Shown: one piece after another, positions 34,765 to 43,169 of the stretch
Numbering within the stretch: the first letter of the stretch is position 1
Layout of the letters: every line of letters starts with the position of its first letter
Source: Methylomonas sp. UP202
GTDB lineage: Bacteria; Pseudomonadota; Gammaproteobacteria; Methylococcales; Methylomonadaceae
Reading direction: 5' to 3'
DNA length: 64,000 nt
Assembly: GCF_029910655.1 (NCBI RefSeq)
Contig: NZ_CP123897.1
Coordinates: forward strand, 4,143,547-4,207,546
The notes under the pieces: generated by a model
The model's database searches: none
What the model saw: only the letters and a program-made list of their open reading frames with translations
What the model was told of the DNA's origin: nothing
Translations under genes and position numbers: made by a program

Positions 34765-35124
34765 ATGAACAATCCAACACTCGCCCCCGCCCCCGTTGAC
34801 GCTCTGCTACAGCAACTTTTCGATTTAGACACCGAACGCCAAGCCGCGACCGAGGCCGGCATTCCAGCGTTGATCCGTCTGGCCGATGTGGCCGATCGCG
34901 ATACCGGCCAAGCCAATACCGTGCGCGGCTTTCTACTCGGCCTGTATAACGGCTACCACTTCCCTTTCAATCTGGTTCGGCTTCGGGGCTTGGACAAAGT
35001 CCTGTTCGATGACTGCATGGCCGTGCTAACGCTGGACGCCCGAGCCACCGCGAAGGAGATTCACCAGTATCTAGGCGATGGCGGCGACCGCTTTGTTCGC
35101 TGGGCGCAAGGCGGTGCAGCATGA
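34765..35124 (+). CDS. DUF7673-like hypothetical protein
   Basis: 119 residues. Two conserved blocks are visible: IPALIRLADVADRDTGQANTVRGFLLGLYNGYHFPFNLVRLRGLDKVLFDDCMAVLTLDARATAKEIHQY matches the pattern I know from the DUF7673 group of plasmid and island proteins. Function unknown. The start overlaps the stop of the IS-interrupted gene and the end overlaps the next gene, so all three formed one operon, now cut off from its original promoter by IS66 copy 2. Confidence 0.6.
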   Translation: MNNPTLAPAPVDALLQQLFDLDTERQAATEAGIPALIRLADVADRDTGQANTVRGFLLGLYNGYHFPFNLVRLRGLDKVLFDDCMAVLTLDARATAKEIHQYLGDGGDRFVRWAQGGAA

Positions 35125-35501
35125 GCGCCACCACAGCAAACACCTTGGACAACGCCTACAACGCCGCGCAGCGCGCAAACGCTATCCTGGCGCTGATATT
35201 TGACGGGTTTATCGATAGTATTCCGAACGAGAACGTCCAGACGGCCCTGTACGCAGTGCAGCGCGAGGTCAACGAGGTTCTGGGGATTGTCGAAGCTCTG
35301 AACTGGCCGGAAGATCAAGCGCCAGACTCCGATCCCGCAGCCAGCGCCAAAGCCGAGCCGGCCGGAGACTGCGCGCGCTCAAGCGGCGCCGGTCTGTTCG
35401 ACAAGCTGCTTCGTTTTGCCGAATCCGTCGCCGAAGAGGCCGCAGGCATCGACATTGAATTGAAGCGTTACCGAGAAGGCTTAGCGGCACGGGAAGGTTA
35501 A
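35121..35501 (+). CDS. Hypothetical protein, 126 residues
   Basis: Overlaps the preceding gene by four bases. The N-terminal half is helical (NTLDNAYNAAQRANAILALIFDGFIDS and NVQTALYAVQREVNEVLGIVEAL), like small phage proteins that accompany DUF3077-type genes; the C-terminal part is charged. No family assigned. Confidence 0.5.
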   Translation: MSATTANTLDNAYNAAQRANAILALIFDGFIDSIPNENVQTALYAVQREVNEVLGIVEALNWPEDQAPDSDPAASAKAEPAGDCARSSGAGLFDKLLRFAESVAEEAAGIDIELKRYREGLAAREG

Positions 35502-35572
35502 TATCGCAGCCATTCGGCCGAAGGCGTAGAGGCATAATAAACCTTCCAGAAACCCTAAGACGGAAGAAAACA

Positions 35573-35682
35573 ATGGAAATCTTAACCCTGCAACAGGCGG
35601 CTGAAATGCTGATGATGCACCCCATCGTCTTGGCCCGAAAAACCAAGTCCGGGGAAATCCCCGGCAGGAAACCGGGTCGGCG
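35573..35682 (+). pseudogene. Excisionase-type HTH gene truncated by IS66 copy 3
   Basis: The first 37 codons read MEILTLQQAAEMLMMHPIVLARKTKSGEIPGRKPG, the beginning of an excisionase-family helix-turn-helix protein, normally about 60-70 residues. The frame then enters the IS end at 35683 and meets a TAA at once. GGAAG and a run of A precede the ATG. This may have been the element's xis gene; its loss would add to the integrase defect. Confidence 0.65.
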
Positions 35683-35757
35683 GTAAACGCCCAGCCGTCC
35701 CGCCTGTCAAAACCATTCCGCCTGCGGCATCCTGTGATTTTTTGACCAGGAGAAGTC

Positions 35758-36045
35758 ATGGCGATCACATCGAAATGGCGTCAGCATATTGAAGCGTGGC
35801 AAAGCAGTGGTTTGTCGCAAGCCGAGTACTGCGCGGGGCGGCAAATCAATGTTCGCACGTTTGCGGCGCGACTGAGCGACTATCGCAAATTGCCCAAAGC
35901 CGATTCAGTTGCCTTGATACCGGTGCAGGTTGAGCCCTCTGCGGCAGCCGTCATTGTCTTGACCGATGCCCAAGGTCATCGCTTGGAGTTGCCTGCTTCG
36001 ATCTCGGCAAGTTGGGTAGCGGAGCTGTTGCGATGTCTGGCTTGA
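35758..36045 (+). CDS. tnpA: IS66 accessory protein TnpA (copy 3)
   Basis: 95 residues, slightly shorter than in copies 1 and 2 because part of the proline-rich linker is missing. Carries WRQHIEAWQSSGLSQAEYCAGRQINVRTFAARLSDYRK. AGGAGAAG precedes the ATG. Intact. Confidence 0.88.
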   Translation: MAITSKWRQHIEAWQSSGLSQAEYCAGRQINVRTFAARLSDYRKLPKADSVALIPVQVEPSAAAVIVLTDAQGHRLELPASISASWVAELLRCLA

Positions 36046-36383
36046 TCGAAACGCCTGCGCAGATTTGGGTGGCCGTGGTACCGGTCGATATGCGGCGTGG
36101 CCTGGATGGTTTGTCGGCGATTGTGCAGCAGAGCCTGGGACATTCGCCTTGTGCCGGATCGGCCTTTATTTTCCGTAACCGAGCCGGCAATCGCTTGCGC
36201 TTATTGCTGTGGGATGGCAACGGCGTGTGGTTGTGTCAGCGCCGATTGCATCAGGGAAGTTTCGTCTGGCCCAAAGCCGGCGATGCGGTCTTTTCGATCA
36301 ATCAGGCGCAATGGCAATGGTTGGTAGCGGGTGTCGATTGGCAGCGTTTACCAGCGACCGCCAAAGCCGAATGGCAGGTGTGA
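36033..36383 (+). CDS. tnpB: IS66 accessory protein TnpB (copy 3)
   Basis: 116 residues from ATG 36033, overlapping tnpA. Contains VPVDMRRGLDGLSAIVQQSLGHSPCAGSAFIFRNRAGNRLRLLLWDGNGVWLCQRRLHQGSFVWP. Intact and equal in length to the other copies. Confidence 0.9.
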   Translation: MSGLIETPAQIWVAVVPVDMRRGLDGLSAIVQQSLGHSPCAGSAFIFRNRAGNRLRLLLWDGNGVWLCQRRLHQGSFVWPKAGDAVFSINQAQWQWLVAGVDWQRLPATAKAEWQV

Positions 36384-36458
36384 AATTAAGCATTAAAATC
36401 CGGCAAAGCCCAATAAAATCAAGGTTATCAGAGGGGCTTTGCAGTAAAATAATCCCCC

Positions 36459-38119
36459 ATGAATCCCTTGGCCGAACTCGATCAATTAAACCTGGAGCCC
36501 GCTGCCAAAACCCAAGTGGTGGCGATGCTTCAGGCATTGGTCGAGCAAGCCGCACAGGATGCGCAAACCATTGCAAAGAAAGACGCCAGTATTCAGGCGA
36601 AAGACATTAAAATCGCCGCACTCACACACGAACTGGCCTACTACAAGCGCATCCGCTTCAGTACCAAAAGCGAAGTCCTAGCGCCGCTGCAGCGCGATGT
36701 GTTCGAGGAAACTTGGAACACCGACATGTCGGCGATTGAAGCCGAAGTCGAGCAACTTCAGGACAACCAACCGTGTGACACCGTCGTTCGCCCGAAACGC
36801 CCCCGTGCCGGACGCCAACCGTTACCAGACCATCTGCCACGCATCGAACACCGCCACGAACCGGAATCCTGCACCTGTGGCCAATGCGGCAAGGACTTGG
36901 TCAAGATCGGCGACGACTGCAGGGATGCAGGAGATAGAGCAACGCAGGAGCAGTTGCCGAAGACATTAGCGAACAACTGGATGTCGAGCCGGCCAAGTTT
37001 TTCGTCCATCGCCATATCCGCCCGCAATACGCTTGCCGGCATTGCGAAACCATTACGGCCGCGCCGATCCCGCCGGCGGTAATCGATGGCGGCATGGCCG
37101 CAGTGGGTTTATTGACCTGGGTGATGATCGGCAAATACCTGGATCATCTGCCGCTGTACCGGCTGGAACAAATTGCCGCCCGCGACGGGGTGGTCTTATC
37201 CCGCTCCACGCTAGCCGACTGGGTGGGGCGCCTCGGTGTGGCCTTGCAACCCTTGGTCGACCGCTTGGTGTGGCACCTATTGCAGCGGGATAGCTTGCAC
37301 GCCGACGAGACGCCGGTGCCGCAACTCGATCCCGGCAACGGCAAAACCAAGAAAGCCTATCTGTGGGCTTATCGCAGTAATGATTTACAACCGGGCCCCA
37401 AGATCATCGTCTTCGACTATCAAGCCGGTCGCAGCGGTCGCTATGCGCAGCGGTTTCTGGGTGATTGGCACGGCCACTTGTTGGTGGATGACTACGCCGG
37501 CTACAAAGCCTTGTTTGCCACGGCCCGCGCGCACCCTGAAACGCAACGCCTGCTCGAACCTTGCATCGAACTGGCCTGCCTGGCGCATGCGCGGCGCAAA
37601 TTCTTCGACCTGTTCCAGGCCAGTCAGAGCCCTATCGCACAAGCAGCACTGAATCGCATCGCCAAACTGTACGCCATTGAAACCGAGGGCCGCGAGATGA
37701 CAGCTGACCAGCGCAAACAGCTACGCGCCGAAAAAAGCCTGCCGCTACTGACAGACTTGCAGGCTTGGTTACAGCAAACCCGTTTGCGCACCGCGCCCAA
37801 TACCGCCACCGCCAAAGCCATCGACTACAGCCTGAAACGCTGGGTTGCCTTAAGCCGTTACGCCGAAACCGGCGATCTGCCTATCGACAATAATCCGGTG
37901 GAAAACTGCATTCGCCCCATTGCCTTGGGCAAGAAGAACTGGTTGTTTGCCGGATCGGAACGCGCCGGTCAACGAGCCGCCGTTATTCAAACCCTGCTAG
38001 GCACCGCCAAACTCAATGGCCTCGAGCCGGCCGCCTGGCTAAAAGACACCCTGGAAAAACTCCCCATCTGGCCCAACAGCCGCATCGACGAACTGCTGCC
38101 GTTCGGTGATCTGGATTAA
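36459..38119 (+). pseudogene. tnpC: IS66 transposase TnpC (copy 3), disrupted
   Basis: The gene begins at ATG 36459 (MNPLAELDQLNLEPAAKTQ) and is in frame as far as KDLVKIGDD. There a 47-bp insertion (about 36915-36961) shifts the frame. The correct frame resumes after it (EDISEQLDVEPAKFFVHRHIRPQY) and runs to 38119 with the whole DDE core (ADETPVPQL, VDDYAGYKALF, NNPVENCIRP). Without repair it yields no working transposase, though a start at 37094 could express the catalytic part. Confidence 0.88.
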
Positions 38120-38165
38120 ATCATAACCTGCAACGTCTGGCGATGTGGAACGGCTGAGCGCTTAC

Positions 38166-38489
38166 CAAAAATTGAATGCCCCCATCCGCTGAAAAGCAGT
38201 CTCTGGCCGAGTTTGGTCGGAGCGAGTGTTCTGCCATTGCAATCTGTCCAGCAACTGCAACGGGCCGCTAACAAGGCATCACGCACGTTATCCACTCCCC
38301 GCGCCGCCTTAAAATTCTTCAAGGCAGTTTTGCCGGCGCCAATGTTCTTCGGCAAATCTCGCCTCGGCCCATTTGCGCAGACTCCGTTGACTTATTGGAG
38401 TACAACGGTGTAATCCAAAGATGGAACACCGCGATCAATGCCCGAAAATCCTGCGCTAAACTCAAAGCTCCAAAATCACAGGAGCGCCC
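38166..38489. other. Non-coding stretch after IS66 copy 3
   Basis: About 320 bases to the right of IS66 copy 3. I see no convincing gene or RNA. It does not continue the excisionase gene cut on the other side of the element, so a deletion or rearrangement probably took place here. Confidence 0.4.
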
Positions 38490-38615
38490 ATGCCCACCAA
38501 CAGACAAACGCCGCCGGCTCGGCCCGGTTGGTACTACCCGGATTATTTCGTAGCGCAGCGGGCCAAAATCAGGGATCAACAACAAAGTGCGACTGGAGCG
38601 GACAGTAAGGCTTAA
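38490..38615 (+). CDS. Small hypothetical protein, 41 residues
   Basis: ATG 38490 lies eight bases after AGGAG. The peptide is basic and rich in Y, P and Q (ARPGWYYPDYFVAQRAKIRDQQQ). No family known; kept because of the good ribosome site. Confidence 0.35.
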   Translation: MPTNRQTPPARPGWYYPDYFVAQRAKIRDQQQSATGADSKA

Positions 38616-38711
38616 ATCGATCAGAGCATTCGATTCATGACTAGCTAAACTCGAACCTTGCAAATCAAAACGGCGTGGCGAATACATCCTCACGCCCTTC
38701 AACTCGTCGTA

Positions 38712-38849
38712 ATGACAACCGGCCGGCGATCCTCTCTCCTACCGATCTCAACGCCCAAGGGTCAGAGGCAATTCAGCGTATTCCCTCCAGCGAAACCAAC
38801 TCAATTTGTTGAAGTGCTGGAAGAGATTCGCGGGCGGGTGGTTAATTGA
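38712..38849 (+). CDS. Small hypothetical protein, 45 residues
   Basis: Starts at ATG 38712 (an upstream ATG at 38658 would add 18 residues). Short basic N-terminus and a conserved-looking C-terminus (FPPAKPTQFVEVLEEIRGRVVN). No recognised domain. Last possible gene of element 1 before the right attachment repeat. Confidence 0.35.
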   Translation: MTTGRRSSLLPISTPKGQRQFSVFPPAKPTQFVEVLEEIRGRVVN

Positions 38850-39032
38850 GGCTGACTGCCTGGTTGGTTGGAGGTCAACTGGTATAGCTGATCGGATTTG
38901 CCGATCGTCTGCGACCATCATAACGAAGGCGCTGCCTGGCAGGGCGCCATCAGGCCAAGCCTTTGTGTTGATCTTTGTGCCTAAATTGGTATCGAAAACG
39001 CCTACAATATGACTACAAATTTTTTAAAGGCG

Positions 39033-39067
39033 AAAAAAAAGGGCCTACATTTTCATGTAAGCCCTTG
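39033..39067 (-). terminator. Terminator carried in the second attachment repeat
   Basis: Same 8-bp stem GGGCTTAC / GTAGGCCC followed by eight T residues on the minus strand; the loop has one base change from the left copy. Confidence 0.85.
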
Positions 39068-39074
39068 ATTTATT

Positions 39075-39121
39075 TGGCTCCCCCGGACGGGCTCGAACCG
39101 CCGACCTAGTGATTAACAGTC
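39075..39121 (-). pseudogene. tRNA-Asn(GTT) 3' fragment, second copy
   Basis: Minus strand: anticodon loop with GTT, T-arm GGTTCGAGCC, acceptor strand and CCA. No 5' half follows to the right (the sequence continues GGTAAAGACC), so the intact gene is elsewhere. Confidence 0.88.
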
Positions 39122-39274
39122 GGTAAAGACCATGTTTCCACATATTTCTGCAGGTTGCAGAACATTCCTAAATGCCCGATTATATTAAACTTTATAACAT
39201 ATTCCGTTCATGGTTGTTTCATTCTGTGACCTTATGTTACGGAATTCAAGTGACCACAAAGTGACCACGAAATT

Positions 39275-40465
39275 ATGTTTACTGACAAATCAATCAAAGG
39301 GCTCAAGGCAAAACCGTCGGCATATAGACTCTATGAAAAAGGGCCCGATAAAGGCTTTGGTGTCAAAGTGACGCCAGCTGGAAGCGTAAGCTTTTTTATT
39401 CAATACGCAGGTCCAGATGGTAAACAAAAATTCGCAAGCTTAGGACGGTATCCATCGATTAGCCTATCTGAGGCAAGGGATAAGTGTCGTGAACTAAGAC
39501 GAGAGATCGACCGGGGAGTTGACCCACAATCCCGCATTGAGCTGAGACTTGGCAGCGTAGCTGATTTGTTTGATTACTACATCAAGCACATGGTTGATTC
39601 AGGAAAGCGAACTTTTGAAAAAGTCGAGGCCGATCTTCATTACAACTGTAAAGACATTTTGGACTTACAAGCCAAAGACGTAACTCCTGCCCATATAAGG
39701 AAAATACTTTACACCATTATTTCGCGGGGCTCGAATGTTCAGGCTAATCGGATTCGGTCTTACTTAAGAAGAGCTTTTGAATTAGGGGTTTATCATGATA
39801 ATGACCCCAAAAACCTATCAAATGACTTTACCTTTCAAATACAAACCAACCCTGTCGATGCCATTCCAAAAGACACCAGCGCCGAAGTTGCTGGAGAAAG
39901 GGCATTATCATTTGCCGAAATCAAAGTCCTTTGGAACGAAACTTGCATTCATGAGCAATTTCATCTAGCTACAAAACTACTTCTCCTATATGGCTGCCGT
40001 TCTTGGGAGCTCTGCGGCGCAATGAAAGATGAGTTTGATTTTGAAGCCATGATTTGGAGCGCCCCGCCAGAACGCGTGAAAAACGAACGCTGGTTGATAT
40101 TGCCTATTACTCCGTTAGCTAAAAAATTACTTAATGAATTATGGCCATATTCTGGAAACTCTGACTATCTCTTTCCAAGCAGGTATAACGAAGAAAAACC
40201 GATACATAAAACATCTTTGGCGCACGCGATAACTCGAATCAGCAGTATCGACACTTTCACACCGAGAGACTTAAGGAGAACAGTAAAAACTCGTATGGGA
40301 GAAATTGGAATAGAAAAAAGCATCAGAGATAGGATACAAAATCATGCTCTAAATGATGTAAGCTCAAAACATTATGATAGATATGATTATTTACAGGAAA
40401 AACGAAGCGCCTTACTAAAATGGGAAAACCACTTAATCGAATTGAATGGAGATAAAAACACTTAA
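39275..40465 (+). CDS. int: Tyrosine integrase of element 2
   Basis: 396 residues, intact. The N-terminal 90 residues form the DUF4102-like arm-binding domain (GLKAKPSAYRLYEKGPDKGFGVKVTPAGSVSFFIQYAGPDGKQKFASLGRYPSISLSEARDK). The catalytic region shows LLYGCRSWELCGA, FTPRDLRRTVKT and NHALNDVSSKHYDRYDYLQEK with the nucleophilic tyrosine. It is only distantly similar to the integrase of element 1 yet stands at the same tRNA-Asn site. Two GTGACCAC repeats just before the start (39250-39270) may be arm-type sites. It should integrate and excise element 2. Confidence 0.93.
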   Translation: MFTDKSIKGLKAKPSAYRLYEKGPDKGFGVKVTPAGSVSFFIQYAGPDGKQKFASLGRYPSISLSEARDKCRELRREIDRGVDPQSRIELRLGSVADLFDYYIKHMVDSGKRTFEKVEADLHYNCKDILDLQAKDVTPAHIRKILYTIISRGSNVQANRIRSYLRRAFELGVYHDNDPKNLSNDFTFQIQTNPVDAIPKDTSAEVAGERALSFAEIKVLWNETCIHEQFHLATKLLLLYGCRSWELCGAMKDEFDFEAMIWSAPPERVKNERWLILPITPLAKKLLNELWPYSGNSDYLFPSRYNEEKPIHKTSLAHAITRISSIDTFTPRDLRRTVKTRMGEIGIEKSIRDRIQNHALNDVSSKHYDRYDYLQEKRSALLKWENHLIELNGDKNT

Positions 40466-40521
40466 TGTTGATTTTTATTAGATCAATGAAAAATTAGGCC
40501 TTAGTTATTTGTTGGTTCAAT

Positions 40522-40842
40522 TCAATCACAGAATTTAGTTCCTTTTTCCTGCCATAACGAAAACTCTAGAGGAAGCAACCCGAAACGGATATCATTTCCC
40601 GCATGTAAGGTTTTGAGTTCGGTTTGTACCAAAATAATAAATTTCTGCTTGTCTTCCTGAGACACGGAATTCGGAGTACCAGCCAAGATCGCAGCTCCAT
40701 GTGTTGCCAGTCCATCTCTGACAATAGCTCGTATGACTTCGGCCAACTCATTTCGGTAACCCTCACGATGTCCGGTGGTACGAGCTACTGTTGCACAGCA
40801 ACGTATTGCTGGCATGAACGCTCGTAAGCCCCGAATAGACAT
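40522..40842 (-). CDS. Hypothetical protein, 106 residues
   Basis: Minus strand. The middle, EGYRNELAEVIRAIVRDGLATHGAAILAGTPNSVSQEDKQKFIILVQTELKTLHAGNDIRFGLLPLEFSLWQ, looks like a conserved small domain seen next to HTH genes in proteobacteria, but I cannot name it. The 5' end overlaps the end of the HTH pseudogene upstream in another frame. The N-terminal 30 residues look poor, so the true start may lie lower. Confidence 0.45.
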   Translation of the reverse strand: MSIRGLRAFMPAIRCCATVARTTGHREGYRNELAEVIRAIVRDGLATHGAAILAGTPNSVSQEDKQKFIILVQTELKTLHAGNDIRFGLLPLEFSLWQEKGTKFCD

Positions 40843-41093
40843 CTCTCATCCACACCATCAACTGTGGCGATACCCTTACCAGACTTTACGATTTTATACT
40901 TCAGTGCTCGCCGATCGCCTTCGCTAACAATGCGACTCTCTGCCACCAATGTGGCCAAGCGACGTTGTAAAGTACGGCCCTTGATTTTGAAATCTAGCCA
41001 TTGCGCAATGTGTTTCCCGCCAATGCCTTCGGGATATTGAGCAATCAGCTTTTCGATTCTCTCCAGCTAATCTAATGGGACTATTTTTGGCAT
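40785..41093 (-). pseudogene. Winged-helix DNA-binding protein with an early stop
   Basis: From ATG 41093 the frame reads MPKIVPLD, then TAG at 41069-41067, then LERIEKLIAQYPEGIGGKHIAQWLDFKIKGRTLQRRLATLVAESRIVSEGDRRALKYKIV, a winged helix as found in Fic-associated and other regulators. One C-to-T change (CAG to TAG) would explain the stop. Translation from a later non-ATG codon cannot be excluded. Confidence 0.5.
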
Positions 41094-41360
41094 GATTTAG
41101 TTTTTGGTGTCGCGATTAGTTTTAATGCGCCATTTAACCTGTCATTAAACCAAAAATCGCGCCACAAAAACATCTTGGTGGCACATTTCAACCTAATCCA
41201 CCTTGTTGCCCACTCCTTCATCACCTTCCTTCCGACCGTAAGAACAAGCAAAGCCAATTTCAGAGAACCGGCGAAAAACCGCAAAAAAAGAGGATTTTCG
41301 AGCATATAGAATTATTGGCAACGTCGTAAACTCGCATCAAAATTATTACGGCTACTTGCG

Positions 41361-42008
41361 ATGTTCGTTAATACTTCAAAAAATCTTGAGCTTACACTTC
41401 CATTTCAAAACGCTGTTAAGCACCTTGGGATTGGCATGATCGGTAGCCTTTGCATCATCAGCCAACCCATGGAATCAATGGCAGCTGAATCAATGCACAC
41501 GATTAGCAACGGCCAACAGACCCTAGCGTCAAAAACCACATTACGGAACACGCTGTGGGGGCAAGTTGCAAATAAGCATGAGCTTGATCCCTACATTTTA
41601 TATGCCGTTGCCCTAGTCGAGTCCGCCAATAGTAATGGATATGCCACCATAACGCCTTGGCCTTGGGCTATAAACAAATCGGGTAAGTCGATCGTTTCGA
41701 CTTCAAAGCAAGAAGCACAACATATCCTTAATACAGCTATTGCTGAAGGGAATCGCCATATTGACGTTGGTATGATGCAAGTCAATTTTTATTGGCATGG
41801 ACACAAGGTCGTAAAACCAGAGCAATTACTCAATCCCGTCACCAACCTTGAAATCGGTGCCAAGGTATTGGCTGAGGCTATACAGTCATCGCCAAATAAT
41901 CTGGAATTGGGGATAGGTCGCTATCACAGCTGGCAAAATGCGCAAGCTGCAGTTCAGTATGGACAGCGCGTTATAGCTTTGGCCAACCAAATCAGGACCT
42001 TAATCTAA
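41361..42008 (+). CDS. Lytic transglycosylase of the conjugative element
   Basis: 215 residues with a hydrophobic N-terminal segment around residues 22-45 that may act as a signal peptide. The SLT core is visible: LDPYILYAVALVESANSNG (catalytic glutamate), then HIDVGMMQVNFYWHGH, and LLNPVTNLEIGAKVLAEAI followed by IGRYHSW. Such enzymes open the peptidoglycan for the conjugation channel and are standard in integrative conjugative elements. It lies directly before the FlhD/FlhC-like genes, with 11 bases between, suggesting one transcript. Confidence 0.85.
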   Translation: MFVNTSKNLELTLPFQNAVKHLGIGMIGSLCIISQPMESMAAESMHTISNGQQTLASKTTLRNTLWGQVANKHELDPYILYAVALVESANSNGYATITPWPWAINKSGKSIVSTSKQEAQHILNTAIAEGNRHIDVGMMQVNFYWHGHKVVKPEQLLNPVTNLEIGAKVLAEAIQSSPNNLELGIGRYHSWQNAQAAVQYGQRVIALANQIRTLI

Positions 42009-42019
42009 GACCAAAGCGC

Positions 42020-42328
42020 ATGGATGATAATCTGTACAACCTGAATCTGGACTATTTGATCGCGGCCAAAGAATTGATCTTAGCTGGCAACGAGCAGAAA
42101 GCCCAGTTTTGCCTGGGACTGACACCCGAAGCCATTCCGCTAATCAAGGGGATGTCCATCAAGCAGTTCAAGTTGCTTGCCCGAAGCGATTATTTGAAAT
42201 TTGCACCGCGCTTCAATCCAAACCAATGGGAAGAGTTTCTACAAAACGCAAACGCAGAAGATGATTCAGCGGAGTCCAGAGCCAATCATTTATTACTGTT
42301 TTTGCCTTGTCCCGCAGATAAGCCATGA
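42020..42328 (+). CDS. FlhD-like transcriptional activator subunit (SetD/AcaD-like)
   Basis: 102 residues, a little shorter than flagellar FlhD (about 116). LNLDYLIAAKELILAGNEQKAQFCLGLTPEAIPLIKGMSIKQFKLLARSDYLKFAPRF matches the FlhD fold. The next gene is FlhC-like and overlaps by four bases. No flagellar genes are near. Known for the family: SXT/R391 elements and IncA/C plasmids use FlhDC relatives (SetCD, AcaCD) to switch on transfer genes; the same role is inferred here. Confidence 0.8.
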   Translation: MDDNLYNLNLDYLIAAKELILAGNEQKAQFCLGLTPEAIPLIKGMSIKQFKLLARSDYLKFAPRFNPNQWEEFLQNANAEDDSAESRANHLLLFLPCPADKP

Positions 42329-42879
42329 CTCTGTTGAGTGCGTATCAATCAGGGTTGAAGGAACATAACCTAGCTTACGAACTTTTAAAACGGAAATTAC
42401 GTACTTCAATCGTCAGACAAATTATCAGGATCCTCCGCCCTAAAGATCTTCGGTATATCTATTATTCCCTACATAAGGAGCGACCTATTTCGGGTGTCAT
42501 TCCCAGCGTTGAAGCCATTCCACACACTAGGGAATCGTTCCTGTATATGGCATTGTTTGCTTCGATATATCGCAGTGCCAGCCGCATCGACATCAAAACT
42601 GATATGGACATTAACGCCATCGTGTTTGCCTGGGATTATTTTTGCAAGACATTTCCAGGCCATATTCGTGAACGTCGGCCTTATGGCCGGATAAGGCCCG
42701 CTAATTTCGATGAGGCTTGGGTGATTGCTCATGCCATCAAGATTGGCTCGGCGGACTTGCAGTACTGTTCGGGTTGCCGCAGGAATTTTTTCATCATTTA
42801 CTGCACCAATTACCCGCCGGTTTGCCAGATTTGCGTGATGAGAAATGCAAGCAGTAAAGGAACTCCCGCAGATTCATGA
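42325..42879 (+). CDS. FlhC-like transcriptional activator subunit (SetC/AcaC-like)
   Basis: 184 residues, normal FlhC length. The N-terminal helical part (LLKRKLRTSIVRQIIRILRPKDLRYIYYSLH) is followed by the zinc-binding region with four cysteines, CSGCRRNFFIIYCTNYPPVCQIC. It would form a heteromeric complex with the overlapping FlhD-like protein and activate promoters of the tra operon. The 32-bp palindromes before traF and between trfA and traI are candidate targets, though this is inference. Confidence 0.85.
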   Translation: MTLLSAYQSGLKEHNLAYELLKRKLRTSIVRQIIRILRPKDLRYIYYSLHKERPISGVIPSVEAIPHTRESFLYMALFASIYRSASRIDIKTDMDINAIVFAWDYFCKTFPGHIRERRPYGRIRPANFDEAWVIAHAIKIGSADLQYCSGCRRNFFIIYCTNYPPVCQICVMRNASSKGTPADS

Positions 42880-42899
42880 ATCTGATTTGACTTGACTAC

Positions 42900-43112
42900 T
42901 TGCATATTCCAGTCCAAACCATCCATTACGATTCAAACCCTGCCACCGATTCCTATACGATTACGCCAGTAGTAAATGACGCCTTTTGGACGAGGCTAAT
43001 TGGCGCAATCGACCCCAAGCAGCCGATCACTAATGTGTTCACTATGCGTCCGTTTATCATTTATAAGCTGACGACTAAGAAGCCCCCCCTGAAAACCCAT
43101 CTACAATTCTGA
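42900..43112 (+). CDS. Doubtful hypothetical protein
   Basis: 70 residues from a TTG at 42900, downstream of flhC-like. The peptide has no recognised motif and there is no strong ribosome site. It fills the gap to the efflux operon. Listed with low confidence. Confidence 0.25.
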   Translation: MHIPVQTIHYDSNPATDSYTITPVVNDAFWTRLIGAIDPKQPITNVFTMRPFIIYKLTTKKPPLKTHLQF

Positions 43113-43169
43113 CAAAAATGTAATCTTCCCGTCATGCTGGCGTCAGGAACGGATTGTTATCCTCTGCTC

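Larger units (their letters stand above)
31979..34768 (+). pseudogene. Conserved phage hypothetical gene interrupted by IS66 copy 2
   Basis: The gene is split into 31979-32176 and 34655-34768 by an IS66 element. Removing it and one copy of ATCGCATC gives a continuous frame of about 103 codons ending in TGA 34766-34768. The protein is helical (ADIACSIEEIAGRAEAVIGTVQALCIAG, then ETVYFALDSALKDLRDIKAIVLAW), of unknown function. The stop overlaps the next start, showing it led an operon with the DUF7673-like gene before the insertion. GGAG precedes the ATG. Confidence 0.85.
35683..38165 (+). mobile_element. IS66-family element, copy 3 (defective, opposite orientation)
   Basis: 2483 bp between GTAAACGCCC (left) and ...GAGCGCTTAC (right). 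Same family as copies 1 and 2 but more divergent in the first two thirds and nearly identical to copy 2 at the tnpC 3' end. The flanks (GGTCGGCG left, CAAAAATT right) are not a target duplication. tnpC carries a 47-bp insertion. It lies in the opposite orientation to the other copies. Confidence 0.88.
39032..39121. repeat. Attachment repeat between element 1 and element 2
   Basis: Second copy of the 90-bp repeat at 9401-9490, one base different. It is at once the right boundary of element 1 and the left boundary of element 2, whose integrase starts 153 bases later. It holds the tRNA-Asn 3' half and terminator. Confidence 0.92.

Noticed and set aside
42020..42879. Chromosomal flagellar regulator locus
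   Set aside because: The FlhD/FlhC-like genes lie inside the conjugative element between the transglycosylase and an efflux operon, with no flagellar or motility genes in reach.
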